A stretch of DNA of 64,000 nt from Sphaerulina vaccinii (lineage: Eukaryota; Ascomycota; Dothideomycetes; Mycosphaerellales; Mycosphaerellaceae): the NCBI GenBank assembly GCA_022570795.1, contig JAKUDP010000004.1, forward strand, positions 62,001 to 126,000, read 5' to 3'. The notes beneath the pieces are model-generated. The model worked only from the letters and a program-made list of their open reading frames with translations. It ran no database searches and was not told where the DNA came from. Numbering within the stretch: position 1 is the stretch's first letter; the number at the start of each line of letters is the position of its first letter. Below are positions 12,261 to 23,547 of this stretch, piece by piece. The translations under genes were made by a program, and so were the position numbers.

Positions 12261-12510
12261 ACATACTACAGAGTGCCGTCATTTTCGTACATACTTTCCG
12301 CGAGAAAGCTTAAAACGCGCTAGCCGTTCCTGCATTGGACTTGACAAGGGGTCCTCTAAATAATGTTGAGCGTTGTCGTACGATGGCCATTGACAGTCAA
12401 GGCATTACTACAAGACTACCACTTCCTCTTCTCTCTCACACAAACACGTCTCACTCAACTCACCTACTACTACCCGTCGTTTCAACAGTCACTTCCATAC
12501 ATCTTCCACA
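12261..12510. promoter_or_regulatory. divergent promoter, methyltransferase / ERG6
   Basis: The 250 bp between the two start codons must hold both promoters. The ERG6 side shows the pyrimidine-rich leader (TTCCTCTTCTCTCTCACAC and similar CT runs) and CA-rich sequence before the ATG that are usual for highly expressed fungal genes. No sterol-response element or clear TATA box was identified by eye. Confidence 0.5.
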
Positions 12511-13650
12511 ATGGGTCTTTCTCAACTCGAAAAGGAAGACAAGGAGCGTGATGCTCAGTTCAAGCAAGCTCTCCATGGCAAGACTGGCGAAGGACGAGGC
12601 GGTCTGATCGCAGCAATGGGAAAGAACAAGGACGCCCAAAAAGCAGCCGTCGACGAGTACTTCAAGCATTGGGACAACAAAGCCTCCGCCGAAGAGACCG
12701 AAGAGACACGCAAAGCCCGCCGCGATGAATACGCGACTCTCACACGCCACTACTACAACCTCGCCACCGACCTCTACGAATATGGCTGGTCGCAGTCATT
12801 CCACTTCTGCCGATTCTCCACCGGCGAGCCGTTCAGACAAGCCATCGCACGACATGAGCACTACCTCGCCTTGAAGATGAATATCCAGGAGAACCAGAAA
12901 GTGCTGGATGTGGGATGTGGTGTTGGTGGACCAGCCCGTGAGATCTGCAAGTTCTCTGGCGCAAACATCACTGGATTGAACAACAACGACTACCAGATCG
13001 AGCGTGCGACACAATACGCGAAGAAGGAGGGTTTGGCACACAAGTTGAACTACGTCAAGGGCGATTTCATGCAAATGTCATTCGAGGACAACTCCTTCGA
13101 CGCCGTCTACGCTATAGAAGCCACTGTACACGCTCCTTCGCTCGAAGGTATCTACAGCGAAATCTTCCGTGTGCTGAAGCCTGGTGGTGTATTTGGTGTG
13201 TACGAGTGGTTGATGACAGACGCATACGACAACAACAACCCAAAGCATCGCGAGATTCGTCTCGGAATTGAGCAGGGAGATGGTATTTCCAACATGGAGA
13301 AGATTGAAGTTGCACTCGCGGCGATGAAGGCTGCTGGATTCGAGCTGGAATTGAATGAGGATTTGGCTGATAGGCCTGATGAGTACCCATGGTACTGGCC
13401 TTTGTCGGGAGAGCTCAAGTACATGCAGAGCATTTGGGATTTCCCTACGCTGGTGCGCATGACAAAGATTGGGCGTGGTATTGTGCACAAGTTCGTTGGT
13501 GCGCTGGAGACGATCAACTTGGCACCACGAGGAACACAAAAGACTGCCGATTCGCTTGCTTTGGCTGCGGATTGTCTCGTTGCAGGGGGTCGCGAGAAGC
13601 TGTTCACGCCCATGTACCTTATGGTAGGACGCAAGCCAGCGAAGAAGTAG
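12511..13650 (+). CDS. ERG6: sterol 24-C-methyltransferase ERG6
   Basis: The enzyme transfers a methyl group from SAM to C-24 of zymosterol-type sterols in the ergosterol pathway at the ER and lipid droplets. The 379-residue frame has the usual family length and no intron. It shows the sterol-methyltransferase signature 'YEYGWSQSFHF' at about residues 89-99. The SAM site 'LDVGCGVGGPAR' lies at about 132-143, followed by 'GDFMQMSFEDNSFD' and 'EATVHAP'. The C-terminal sterol-methyltransferase domain includes a Trp/Tyr-rich 'YPWYWPL' stretch. The ATG at 12511 is preceded by a CACA context and matches the usual N-terminus. Function is highly likely by family. Confidence 0.97.
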   Translation: MGLSQLEKEDKERDAQFKQALHGKTGEGRGGLIAAMGKNKDAQKAAVDEYFKHWDNKASAEETEETRKARRDEYATLTRHYYNLATDLYEYGWSQSFHFCRFSTGEPFRQAIARHEHYLALKMNIQENQKVLDVGCGVGGPAREICKFSGANITGLNNNDYQIERATQYAKKEGLAHKLNYVKGDFMQMSFEDNSFDAVYAIEATVHAPSLEGIYSEIFRVLKPGGVFGVYEWLMTDAYDNNNPKHREIRLGIEQGDGISNMEKIEVALAAMKAAGFELELNEDLADRPDEYPWYWPLSGELKYMQSIWDFPTLVRMTKIGRGIVHKFVGALETINLAPRGTQKTADSLALAADCLVAGGREKLFTPMYLMVGRKPAKK

Positions 13651-13802
13651 GCCGTTTCTGCTGGCAGTCTCAAAACTTCTTGGTTCCGGGAATCTATATG
13701 GCTTTTGCATAGGAGATGGCGTTCGTGTCAAGGTGGGTTTATAGTAATGTACAAAGTATCCATTATAACCATGTTTGTTTCTTGTTTGCCGCACGAGGTA
13801 TT

Positions 13803-13917
13803 ATAACTCTTACTTACTTGTTATGCAGATACTTACGGTGATCATCTCACTTTCACGTGGACGGCATGTTCGTTCACCTTTTGGCTGTCGGTATATCTTG
13901 CTCTCTACAGCTCTTTA
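13803..13917. repeat. imperfect direct repeat, copy A (~115 bp)
   Basis: This segment and 14157-14268 share the order ATAACTC, TACTTACTT, CAGATACTT, CACTTT, CGGCATGT, GTTCACCTTTTGGCT and ATCTTGCTC, with small indels. The spacing is 354 bp. It lies in the intergenic region downstream of ERG6. No coding function is seen. It may be the relic of a local duplication or of the repeats of a lost element. Confidence 0.75.
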
Positions 13918-14156
13918 CACTATACTTGCTCATCCACTTCGGACACTACAACATCTAACGGCTCTCTACCTCGACCACCAAGGGGATTGGGTGGGGGGTG
14001 GCTGGGTGGGCACGACGCGAAGCTTCGCAAGGAATGCCTCCGGCGGTCACACGGATGTGGTTGGGAGGCTGCGTGGTAGTGTACAGGTAGGGTATGTCGT
14101 AGGTGAGTCTGAAGAACTCGATTGAGTGGATTTTTGTCACTTGGACATAACTCATA

Positions 14157-14268
14157 CTTACTTTTTACGGCAGATACTTGTAGTGAGCGAGCATTTCACT
14201 TTACATGTACGGCATGTCCGTTCACCTTTTGGCTATCGCTATATATCTTGCTCGTTACAACTCCTCGT
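14157..14268. repeat. imperfect direct repeat, copy B (~112 bp)
   Basis: Second copy of the direct repeat described at 13803-13917, with about four-fifths of positions identical by eye. The 240 bp between the copies is G-rich on this strand (GGGTGGGGGGTGG near 13990) and carries no gene. The repeats could mark a solo insertion scar, but no target duplication is visible. Confidence 0.75.
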
Positions 14269-14614
14269 TGTAACGTTGTTTCTAACAGCACAGCACGTCT
14301 TTGAGCGACCATCGACCAGTACGATGCCTTCATCATTCGACCAATGCTATACCAGGCCACCACGAGAATCGCTGAAGTCACTACTCATCGACAGGCCAGA
14401 ATTACGCAGACATTTTCAACTTGTCAGTACAAGAACAAGAACAACAACAACGTATAACCGTATACACAGCACCTCAAGCACCTAAAGTACATCTGACGCT
14501 CGACACGGCGGTTCCCAACGCCATACACATACTCTCGAAAGTTCATTGTAATTGTCTCAAAGTACACTCACGCATCGAGCAGTAGCTGATCCAACATACA
14601 GATACCGCAGCAAC

Positions 14615-15279
14615 ATGGCCGCCGCCCGAGTCTTCAACATCTTCGAGCTGCTCGAAGATATCTTGCTCCAGCAATCAACTCAAGACCTGCTGCTGTCCCA
14701 GCGTGTCTCGAAGACCTTCCGCAACACCATTACAGGCTCAAAGCCCCTTCAGCGCGCTCTTTTCATGCTACCTGTTGAAGTCAGCGACATCAACGCTGAG
14801 AGACATGGCTACGACGGGCAAGTGATTACTGTCCACACTTCCCAAGGATCGACCACATCGCCGCAGACCAAAAATCGCTGTCGAAGTCATCTCCAACCCA
14901 CTCCTCGTAAGAGTCCTCGGAGGTAATACAAGCGACCCATCCCTCAAAGTGGTGTTCAAATTACCTCAATGCCGCGCCCCTGCTGCTGCTACCGAACGAA
15001 GCCAATCTTTCTTGCAATGGCATGTACATCTCTCAGCCGCCGCTCAAATTCTACGCTCCCCGCGTCAAAGTCTTCGTCCAGGGAAAGTGGCACTCGCTCG
15101 ACACAAATGCTATCGACAGACGAAGGAGAGGCTTCATCACTGACGAAAAGTACGGGCAACTCGCAGGTGGTATTATGGATAGTATGGAGGAGATTAGGGC
15201 CATTCAATTAAGTGATGGTGAGCTTGGGTATGATATTAGAGGAGTTAGAGCTATGGAGTTTTATCTTGGAGAGGATTAG
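14615..15279 (+). pseudogene. F-box-like gene with two frame breaks
   Basis: From the ATG at 14615 the frame reads 'MAAARVFNIFELLEDILLQQ' and continues with 'DLLLSQRVSKTFRNTI'. This is the F-box-like opening of a family expanded in dothideomycetes. After about residue 75 the frame becomes unnatural. Family-like sequence resumes in a second frame ('NPLLVRVLGG', about 14895) and again in a third ('NGMYISQPPLKFY', about 15016) until a TAG at 15277-15279. No GT-AG intron of sensible length repairs the two shifts. It is therefore probably a pseudogene, or contains sequence errors. It sits about 200 bp from the large AT island. A functional copy would be an adaptor for SCF ubiquitin ligase. Confidence 0.6.
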
Positions 15280-15602
15280 GGGAACTGGAATTGAGAGGTG
15301 AGAGAGTGCTGGGAGGATATGGTAGTTGCACTGCGAATGTGACTGCAACTACGCAGGGTGGTCGACAGACAGACAAGCGGCAAACAGGGGTAGTGCTTGA
15401 TTGATTGGCATGTGATAGTGGTCTGATTGGCCTGTATTGGAACTAGCGTCCATATGTCTGTCTATACTAGAACGTATTAGTGCACGGACCTTTTGTAAGT
15501 GAATATTAAACCTTATCGTCGCTAATACTACTTTCTTAATTAAACTATACCTCTATACTATTAGTAATAAGGTTATATTTAAGCTAGTTTTTAAGGTATT
15601 AG

Positions 15603-16756
15603 TTAGCTTTAGCTAGGTCGCTTCTTATATACTATGCTTCCTTATTTAGAATATAACTAGCTTCTAAGAAACAATACTCTATAGCTATTAAGGAGGCTAG
15701 ATAGGCAAGTAGATTATAGGCTAGCTTACTAAGTACTAGATACTCGAAAGTATATTTGTTCTACTATAATAAGGCGTCTGTTTTCGGTAGTACTACTAGC
15801 GCTGCGAGGTACTTGTCGTATTTATTAATAATAGCGTCTTCTATTATCTAAATACTCTCCTTATAAGCTATTAGATCGTAGTTAGTAGATAAAGTAAGGC
15901 ATATAGTTAGTAGTAACTTAGAGCTATAATATTCCTTATATTCTAGCTATAACTCCTTTATAATATAATATATACAATCTATAAAAAGCTTACTAATAGC
16001 CGGAGTCTATAAGGCTTGTAACTAAGTAGTCTTCTTCTTTTTATAATAGCTAAACCTTATAGTAGATCGACTATGTTTCTTAGTTACTAGATCGAAGTAT
16101 AGACTACTCTATTTGTTATTAAACTAGCGTAGTTTGAAGTGCGGATATAGCGCAATAGAGGCTATATATACTAGCAACTAGTCTATAAATATAAAGTACT
16201 TATCGAGCTTCTTCTAGCCTAGTAGAATATAGGCTTTATAGTGCGAGTTAGATAGTATAGACTACTTATTCTTAGCTTCTTCTAGGCATATTATAAGTAG
16301 GTTAAGAGTAGTTAGTAACTACTATAGAGATCTGTATATATAGGTACTATCTATTTAGAGACTAAGTAAGGCTTCCTTTACTAGTCTTAGTAGTATATAG
16401 AGCTTCTTAATCTCTTACTAGTCTTTACTTATAAAGTAGTCTTCTTGCGCTAGTAGTCTATTATCAACCTTATAGTAGTATACTTAATAGAGCTTAATCG
16501 CGTCTTTGAGTTTAATACCTCTTTCTATTATATTATAGTTACTATTCTATCTAATACTACTATTAAGGATAAGCTCTAGTATATATATATTTAGATTCGT
16601 CTCTTTCTACTTATTCTTAAAGAACTTATATTTTGAGCCTAAGTATTATATATAAATAATAATATTATAAAGCTTGCTAATAGTACTATATTTATACTAT
16701 AAAACAAGTAAGTCTATAGCTTCTTATACTTTTGCCTATTACTTAAATACCTTTAC
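15603..16756 (-). mobile_element. hAT transposase remnant, C-terminal part
   Basis: Read on the minus strand, the sequence gives recognisable hAT protein despite RIP stops. It contains 'KLDKYF', then a region ending 'ALYPHFKLR'. Then comes the C-terminal dimerisation domain with 'KLAYNLLAYLAS' and 'SYILNKE', matching the hAT pattern LAxDLLAIPASS...RxFSxAG...R. The terminal stop is at about 15603-15605. Many CAG/CAA/TGG codons have become stops. The frame is cut at 16756 by the copia insertion and resumes at 28067. The original transposase acted in cut-and-paste transposition. This copy is dead. Confidence 0.85.
16752..16756. repeat. target-site duplication TTTAC (left)
   Basis: The 5 bp TTTAC immediately precede the first LTR. 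The same TTTAC follows the last LTR at 28062-28066. A 5-bp duplication is standard for Ty1/copia integration and shows that the outer LTRs bound a single original insertion. Confidence 0.85.
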
Positions 16757-17106
16757 TATTAAAGATTAGTAGACAAGATAGAGTAATATCTTAGAAGTTA
16801 GTAAATAGTATCCTTGGCGCTTAGTAGAGTCTATTCCAATTAGAATAGATTAGGTAACTTAGAGGAGGAATATAGCTTTCTATATAGGTAGAAGTTTCTC
16901 TCTTTTCTCTTTCTTAACTAACTTAATTAACTTATTTTCTCTAAATAGTTCTTTAGTTCCTAATATAGTACTATATTTCTCTAAGTATTAGCTAGTAAAA
17001 GATTAATTCCAAGTTCAACTCTATATATATATCTACCTACTACCTCCGATATTTGGGAATCTAGAGTATCCTTTATTAGATTACTTTAGAGGAGCTATTT
17101 TCGATA
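16757..17106 (+). repeat. Ty1/copia LTR 1 (350 bp)
   Basis: This copy begins TATTAAAGATTAGTAG and ends GCTATTTTCGATA. It was recognised by comparison with near-identical copies at 23198-23547 and 27713-28061. The TA...TA ends are what RIP would make of canonical TG...CA ends. It is followed by GGTTATAAGCC, which may be a mutated tRNA primer-binding site. Differences among the three LTRs are mostly transitions. Confidence 0.9.
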
Positions 17107-20100
17107 GGTTATAAGCCTAGGTTAGTAACTAAACTTAAGCAACCTATATTAGTATAGGTTATTTATATCTCTAGCCTATAGCTAAAAATATCTAGAAGTT
17201 AGAAGCATCTCCTACTATACTATAAAGGAGCTTAGTTTGTACCTAAGTTATAGATAAGATACTAAAGGCCCTATAAGACTAAGTAGAATATCTTTACTCT
17301 TAGTTAATACTTTTTATAACTCCCTACTACTATAAATAGCAAAGTATATTAGAAGAGTCTTAAAAGCCTAAGAGTAGACTACTAAAACTCTACTAGGAGA
17401 GATAGACCTAAGTTCTAGTATACTAATACTATACTACTTTTTCCCTCTCTGCTAGACTAATATAAGAAGCTAGTCTTCTTTATACTAACCTATACTTCTA
17501 GTCTAACCTCTAGAACCTTAGCCGGCCTAAGCAACTCTATTATAAATATACTTTATTTCCTACTTTATTTTAATAACTATAGATATAGAAAGAGAAGGTA
17601 GAAGAGACAAGATTCCTATACTTAAAAGATCTAACTAGAGAAGATAGTTTAAGCTATAATAAGATAAGCTTAAAAAGAAAGGATAGTAGGAGGTTATCTT
17701 AGAACTCCTATCTCTAGAGTACTATCTAGAATAGAGTAGAGTAGAGATAATCTCTAATCTAGGTATAAGAATTATAATATTCAACCTACCTATATATACT
17801 AAAGATAATACTATATATAGATATAGTATTAGAAGCTATATTTCTAATAATAATAAACTAGAACTTAATACCTAGTATTAAATAGATTATACTATAGAGA
17901 TATAAGTAATACTCTAGAATAAATATAGTAGAATATTAATAGCCTAAGCGATTAGACTAGTTAAGTAATTTGTAACCTTTAGGATAGGGCTAGAAGATAT
18001 AATAAGGGCAGCTTGGTTATATCTTACCAAACTAGGTAAGAGAATTATAGAGATTGATTCCTAGAAGAGTTATTATTAGACACCTAGCAAGAGGATAAAA
18101 TATTTTCTCTAATCTCTCCCTCCTTTATACGAATTAACTAAGAACGCCCTAATAACCTAACCTAGCCTAGATATAGATACTATACTTCTTATACTTAAAT
18201 TCTAAGAGGTAAGAGATAACTTAGACTTTAAATATAGCTATTCCTCTATTATAGGAAGAAGCCTGCCTTAGTACTTACTCTATAAGAATAGAAAGTACTA
18301 GTTCAAAGACTATCCCGAGTTGTTAAAAGCCAAGAAGGCTATTAAGTAGTAGACTATAGCTCTAAGAAGTAGAGCACTTTTATCTTTTAGACTAAGCTCT
18401 AATAGGAAGAATAGAAAACTCTCTATAAAGAGGAGGAGTCCTTCTTCTAAAAACAAGAGACTTTTAAAAAGAGGTTTTTAGAGGTTATCTTTATATAAAG
18501 ACTTTAAGAAGCTTATAAAGAAAATAAGCTATTAGCTACTTAGACTTAAGAAGGTATCCTCTAAGTCCAAAAAGAGATTTTTAGCCTAAGAGGAAAGTTA
18601 ATCTAAGTCTAGCCTATTAGGCTCTAGATCTAGGAATAATTTACTATCTAATAATAATAAAGTTAATAAAGTGGCCTACTCTATAGTAGAAGCTAAAGGT
18701 AAGTTATTATCCTAGTAATAGCTTTTAGACTTCTATACTTTATTATATATAACTAACTAAGTTTACTTTTTTAGAAGCCTAGAACTACTTATTAAGAAGG
18801 TCTAGGTAAAAGTAGGAGGTAGATATCTCTATATAATATATAGAGGGTTAGTATAGATAAAAGGAAAGATAGAAAGAAAAGTTCTTCTAGCAAAGGTACT
18901 CTTTATACCTAATCTTAGAGTTAGCCTTGTTTTTTAGAACTAATTTAGCAAATAGTTTAGAGTTTAGAAACCTTCTTTCTCCTTTATTTCTCCTAAAGGT
19001 TAGATAGTAGTTAAAACTAGAATTAAAGGAGGTGTTCTATTTATTAATAAGATTTTACTACTTCTATAAGAAAGAGTATATTACTTATTATATACTAATA
19101 AAGTAGAGGAGGATATAGCTATAGCTATACTATTAGAAAAGGATCTAAAATAGTAGGAGCTATAGTATAGGAGATTTATATACTTTGGCAAAGGTCTACT
19201 AAAAGACCTCTATAAAGTTACTAACTTTAATTAGAAGATTCTAACTCTAAAAAAAAAAGATAAGTATACCTATAGAGTCTATTCTATTACTAATATAAAA
19301 AAGTACTTTAGTAAAGTAATAAAAAGAAGACCTAAGAGACTATCTCTAGTCTCTATAGATATCTATAGTCTACTCCTAGAATTAAGACTTAGTTTTAAGT
19401 ACTAGCTTAAGATTATTAATAACTTCTTAAGGAAGAAATAGGCCTTCCCTCTTAAGAGAAGAATAGATTCTATATAGGCTTTTTAGAACTAGAGACTTAG
19501 AGCTAAGAGACAATCTAGTACTAAGTTAAAAGCTATTAGAATTAATAATGCTAGAGAGCTTATTACTTTAGTTAAATAGTAGGAGAAGAATTTTAGAATT
19601 AACCTAGAAACTACTAAGGCCTATAACTCCCTATAGAATAGGGTAGTAGAGAGATCTATCTAGATATTAGAGAACTCTATTAGAGCAATACTAGAAGAGA
19701 GCAAGATACTAATTAAGTTCTAGCTAGAGGTACTTAATACTTAGACCTATATAAGGAACAAGCTACTAAATAGACTAGAAACTAAAAGATAGAAGCTTTT
19801 ACCTAATAAAGCCTTTAATAGAATTAGGCCTATAGTTTCTTACCTAAGGGTATAGGGCTATTAGGTAATAGTCTATATAGATATAAGAGCCTAGCCTTAA
19901 TAGGTAAGAAGTAATAAGTTAATAAATAGAGGAAAAGATACTATCTTTATTAGATATATTAATAAAATAGCTAAAGCCTAGATATTCTAGGAACTAGATA
20001 TAAAAGCTATTAAATAGTACTTAAATATAGACTTCTTTAAAAACAAGCTAGATAGTAAATTAGATTTTAGAATTATAATTAAGAATCTTCTAAGTATAGC

Positions 20101-23100
20101 TCCTATAAGGAGACTAGTTAGAAGACTACCTAAAGCTAATTACCCTATATCCTCTTCTAGCCTAGGGCTAGTATTATAAGTTACTAAGTTAACTACTCTC
20201 TAAGTAAGTAGAGAAGCTAGTAATTAGAATAATAAGCCTAAAAAAAAAAGTCTAAAAAAGCTAAAGAAGCTTTTTATATAACTCCCTTCTTCTCTAAAAG
20301 ATATAGAAGAATATAAAAAGTTTTCTAAGAAAGAAACTAAAAATTTAGAGCTAGAAAGAATAGATTAACTAAAGATAATAAGAAGTTAAACTTAGAGAAA
20401 GTCTAGTAAAGCCTCTAGAGGCCTAACTAAGAATTCTACTAAGTAGTTCTATAGTTAGGCTTCTAGGAGCCCTACTACCTATTCTAAGAAAAGAAAGGCC
20501 TCTATAGAACTAGATAGATTTATAGGAAAGCTAAAGCCTATTAGACTAGAAGAGACAAGTTTCTAGAAGTAGTCTAATTAGCCTATCTCTAGAAAGAGAA
20601 AAGTATCTAGAGAACCTAATAGATTTAATAGAAAACTAAAACCTATTAGATTAGAAGAGATAGATATACTAATATCTATTAAGATAGGCTTAGAAGATAA
20701 GGACTCTAAGAAGAGAAGTAAGGACTTCTATAAGAAAGCCTTCTTCTTATTAATATTATTTAACCTAAGTTAACTTTAGGATTCTAAATTTCTAGAAAAA
20801 ATTAAAAAAATTATATTTTTTATTACTCTAAAGAATATAGAGAAAGCCCTATTAGCTATTATTACTAAAGCTAAATATAGATAGGAAGTACTAATTTCTA
20901 AGTTATATAAAGAGGCTATTAATAACCTAAAGTAGGGATATCTATAGAGGGAAGCTATTTAAAATAAACTTAATATACTAGTAGCAAATAATACCTAGAC
21001 TTAGGAAGTTTCCCTAAAGAGAGCTAACCTAATTATATTAAAATAGGTCTTTAATATTAAGAGAAGAATTAGTAGAGCTATTAATAAGTTTAAAGCAAAA
21101 CTAGTTATAAAAGGATTCTCTTAGAAGTTTGGAGTAGACTTTATAGATACTTTTGCTCTAATAGTTAGGTAGGATACTCTTAGAGTATTTATAGCTATTA
21201 TATATAAAAGAGATCTAGAGCTCTACTAAGTAGATATATTAAATATATTTATAGAGAGTACTTTTTATAAAAATATCTATATAATTCTACCTCTAGGAGT
21301 TAAGTTACTAATTAGAATAGTACTAAAAATACTAAGGAGTCTCTATAGCCTAAAGTAGGTAGTAAGAGACTAGAATTAGCTCTATATTTCAAAGATAAAA
21401 GAGATTAGATTTAGATAATTAGAGATAGATCCCTATCTTCTAGTTTATAAAGAAAGAAAGAGTCTAATACTTATTATCTATATTAATAATATACTAATTA
21501 TAGGCAAGAGAATTAAGGATATAGAGTAGTTTAAGGTATAGCTAGCTAGATTCTTTAAAATTAAGGATCTAAAGGAACCTAATAAGCTCCTAGAAATAAG
21601 AATTAGAAAAGATAGGAAAGCTAGATAGCTAAAGCTAGACTAAGAATACTATATCTTAGAGAACCTAGCTAAGCTAGAAATAAGTTAGAATATATTAAGT
21701 CTAACCTACTTACCTATAGATAGCTATAAAAGCTTAAAGCTAGCTAGATATAAGAATAAGAGATATAATAAGTAGGAATACTAATTACTTATTAGAATAT
21801 AGATATAGCTAGCTATAATTAGTAGGCTAGATATTTCCTTTACTCTTAGAAGACTAAGCTCCTATATAGGAGACCTAATAGTTAGCTATAAGAAAGCTTT
21901 TAAAAAACTTACTAGGTATCTAAGATTAAATCTATTACTTAGACTAGTTTTTAGAAGAGCTAGTAGAAGTCTAATTAGGTATATAGACTCTAACTATACT
22001 ATAGACAAGTCTAATAGAGTATCTATCTTAGAATATATATTCTTTCTCTATAGAGCCCTAGTATCCTAGATAAGTAAGAAATAGAAGTCTATAGCTATAT
22101 CTATAATAGAAGCTAAGTATATAGCTATAGGAGCCTATACTAAGTAGTCCTAGTTCTTTGGATCTCTTCTAAGAGAGCTTAGATACCCTAAGTTAGTAGG
22201 AGAATACTCCTACTAACTAAAGATTTTTAGAAACTAAAATATAGTAGTATTAATTAGGCCTATCCTAATTAGAGGAGATAACTAGATATACCTAACTCTT
22301 ATAAAAGATACTTATATATATAATAAGTCAAAATATATTAATATATAGTATAATATAGTTAGGAGACTCTAGTAGAATAGGCTTATCTCTATAGAATATT
22401 ATAATACTAAAGAGATAGCTATAGATAGACTTACTAAGCTAAAGACTAGTCTATAGTTTAAAGAATTCCTTGCCTAACTCTATTTTAAGTAGAATCTTTT
22501 CTCTAAGTTAAAAAATAAAAAAAAGAGATAAAAAGAGATAAAAGAAATAGAAACTCTTATTTATTTATTAACTAGAAATACTACTCTAACTCTAGTCTTA
22601 GAGCCTCCTTAACAAACTTCTTAATTGCTTTCTTTACCTTCTTCCTATTATTCGAAGAGATATCTTTATACTCCTTCTATACTACTAAAGCTTTAGTCGA
22701 AATACTTTTAAAGAATATAGTTATATTCCAAACTTCTTTAACTACCTAAGTCTACTCTAGGAGAAGCTTATACTTCTTCTAATCCTAAATATCTCTAAGA
22801 ATACCGACTATAGTATATACTTTTCTAACTAGAGATTTAACTATATTCTAGGATTAGTAGTACTTTTCGAGAAAGTTAAAAAGAGCTTTTTTATAGAGTT
22901 CCTATTATAAGTTAGAAAGAATTATATTATAATAACTCTAGGACTTACAATTCGGTTGTAGTAATTATTACTCTCTTTAGGCTAGAATATTCTAATATAC
23001 TTTAGTAGAATAGAGCTTAGCTTAGAGGACCTTATAGTAGGTAGTATCTTAGATATCTTAGATTTTAAAATAGAGGAATTTAGATAATTTCTATTTATAG

Positions 23101-23197
23101 AAATAATTAGTTAGTAGTATTCCTATTAATAACTAAGTAGGAATCTCAAACTAATATAACTATTTAGTTAAGATTACTCTATTTAGCTAAGTAGAAG
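17107..23197 (+). mobile_element. Ty1/copia interior 1, full length but RIP-dead
   Basis: The plus strand carries the copia gene order. A gag-like region comes first (about 17107-18700). A protease/pre-integrase stretch with a 'LFIPNLR' motif lies near 18890. Integrase spans about 19330-20020 ('NSLQNRVVERSI', 'VNTQTYIRNKL'-type sequence after stop repair). Reverse transcriptase spans about 20980-21600 and RNase H about 22000-22460 ('IEAKYIA', from the family's TEAEYxA). The polymerase YVDD box reads YINN at 21479-21490, a direct loss of the catalytic aspartates by G-to-A change. Stops occur throughout. The last 650 bp before the next LTR contain a reverse-strand frame, listed separately. The element cannot move. 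Confidence 0.9.
22560..23197 (-). pseudogene. antisense coding remnant in copia interior 1
   Basis: Between the end of pol and LTR 2 the minus strand reads as protein. The order is 'FFKSIST', 'KALVV', a RIP stop, 'KEYKDISSNNRKKVKKAI', then 'KKFVKEALRLELE' ending at stops near 22565-22575. The composition is strongly coding-like (Lys/Glu helix). The corresponding plus strand is not. The same frame exists in the second interior (about 27070-27712). It may be an additional antisense ORF of this retrotransposon or a captured host fragment. I do not recognise the protein. Its start and exact length are unresolved. Confidence 0.5.
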
Positions 23198-23547
23198 TAT
23201 TAAAAATTAGTAGACAAGATAGAGTAATATCTTAGGAGTTAGTAAATAGTATCCTTAGCGCTTAGTAGAGTCTATCCCGATTAGGATAGATTAGGTAACT
23301 TAGAGGAGGAATATAGCTTTCTATATAGGTAGAGGTTTCTCTCTTTTCTCTAACTTAACTAACTTAATTAACTTATCTTCTCTAAATAGTTCTTTGGTTC
23401 CTAATATAGTACTATATCTCCCTAAGTATTAGCTAGTAAAAGATTGATTCTAAGTTTAACTCTATATATATATCTACCTACTACTTTCGATATTTAGAAA
23501 TCTAGGGTATTCTTTATTAGATTACTTTAGAGGAGCCATTTTCGATA
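23198..23547 (+). repeat. Ty1/copia LTR 2 (350 bp, shared)
   Basis: The middle LTR belongs to both interiors. It keeps a few more C and G than the other two (for example CCCGATTAGGAT where LTR 1 has TCCAATTAGAAT), so it has suffered slightly less mutation there. The downstream junction goes directly into sequence equivalent to position 19003 of the first interior, so the primer-binding site and gag are missing from the second interior. Confidence 0.9.
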
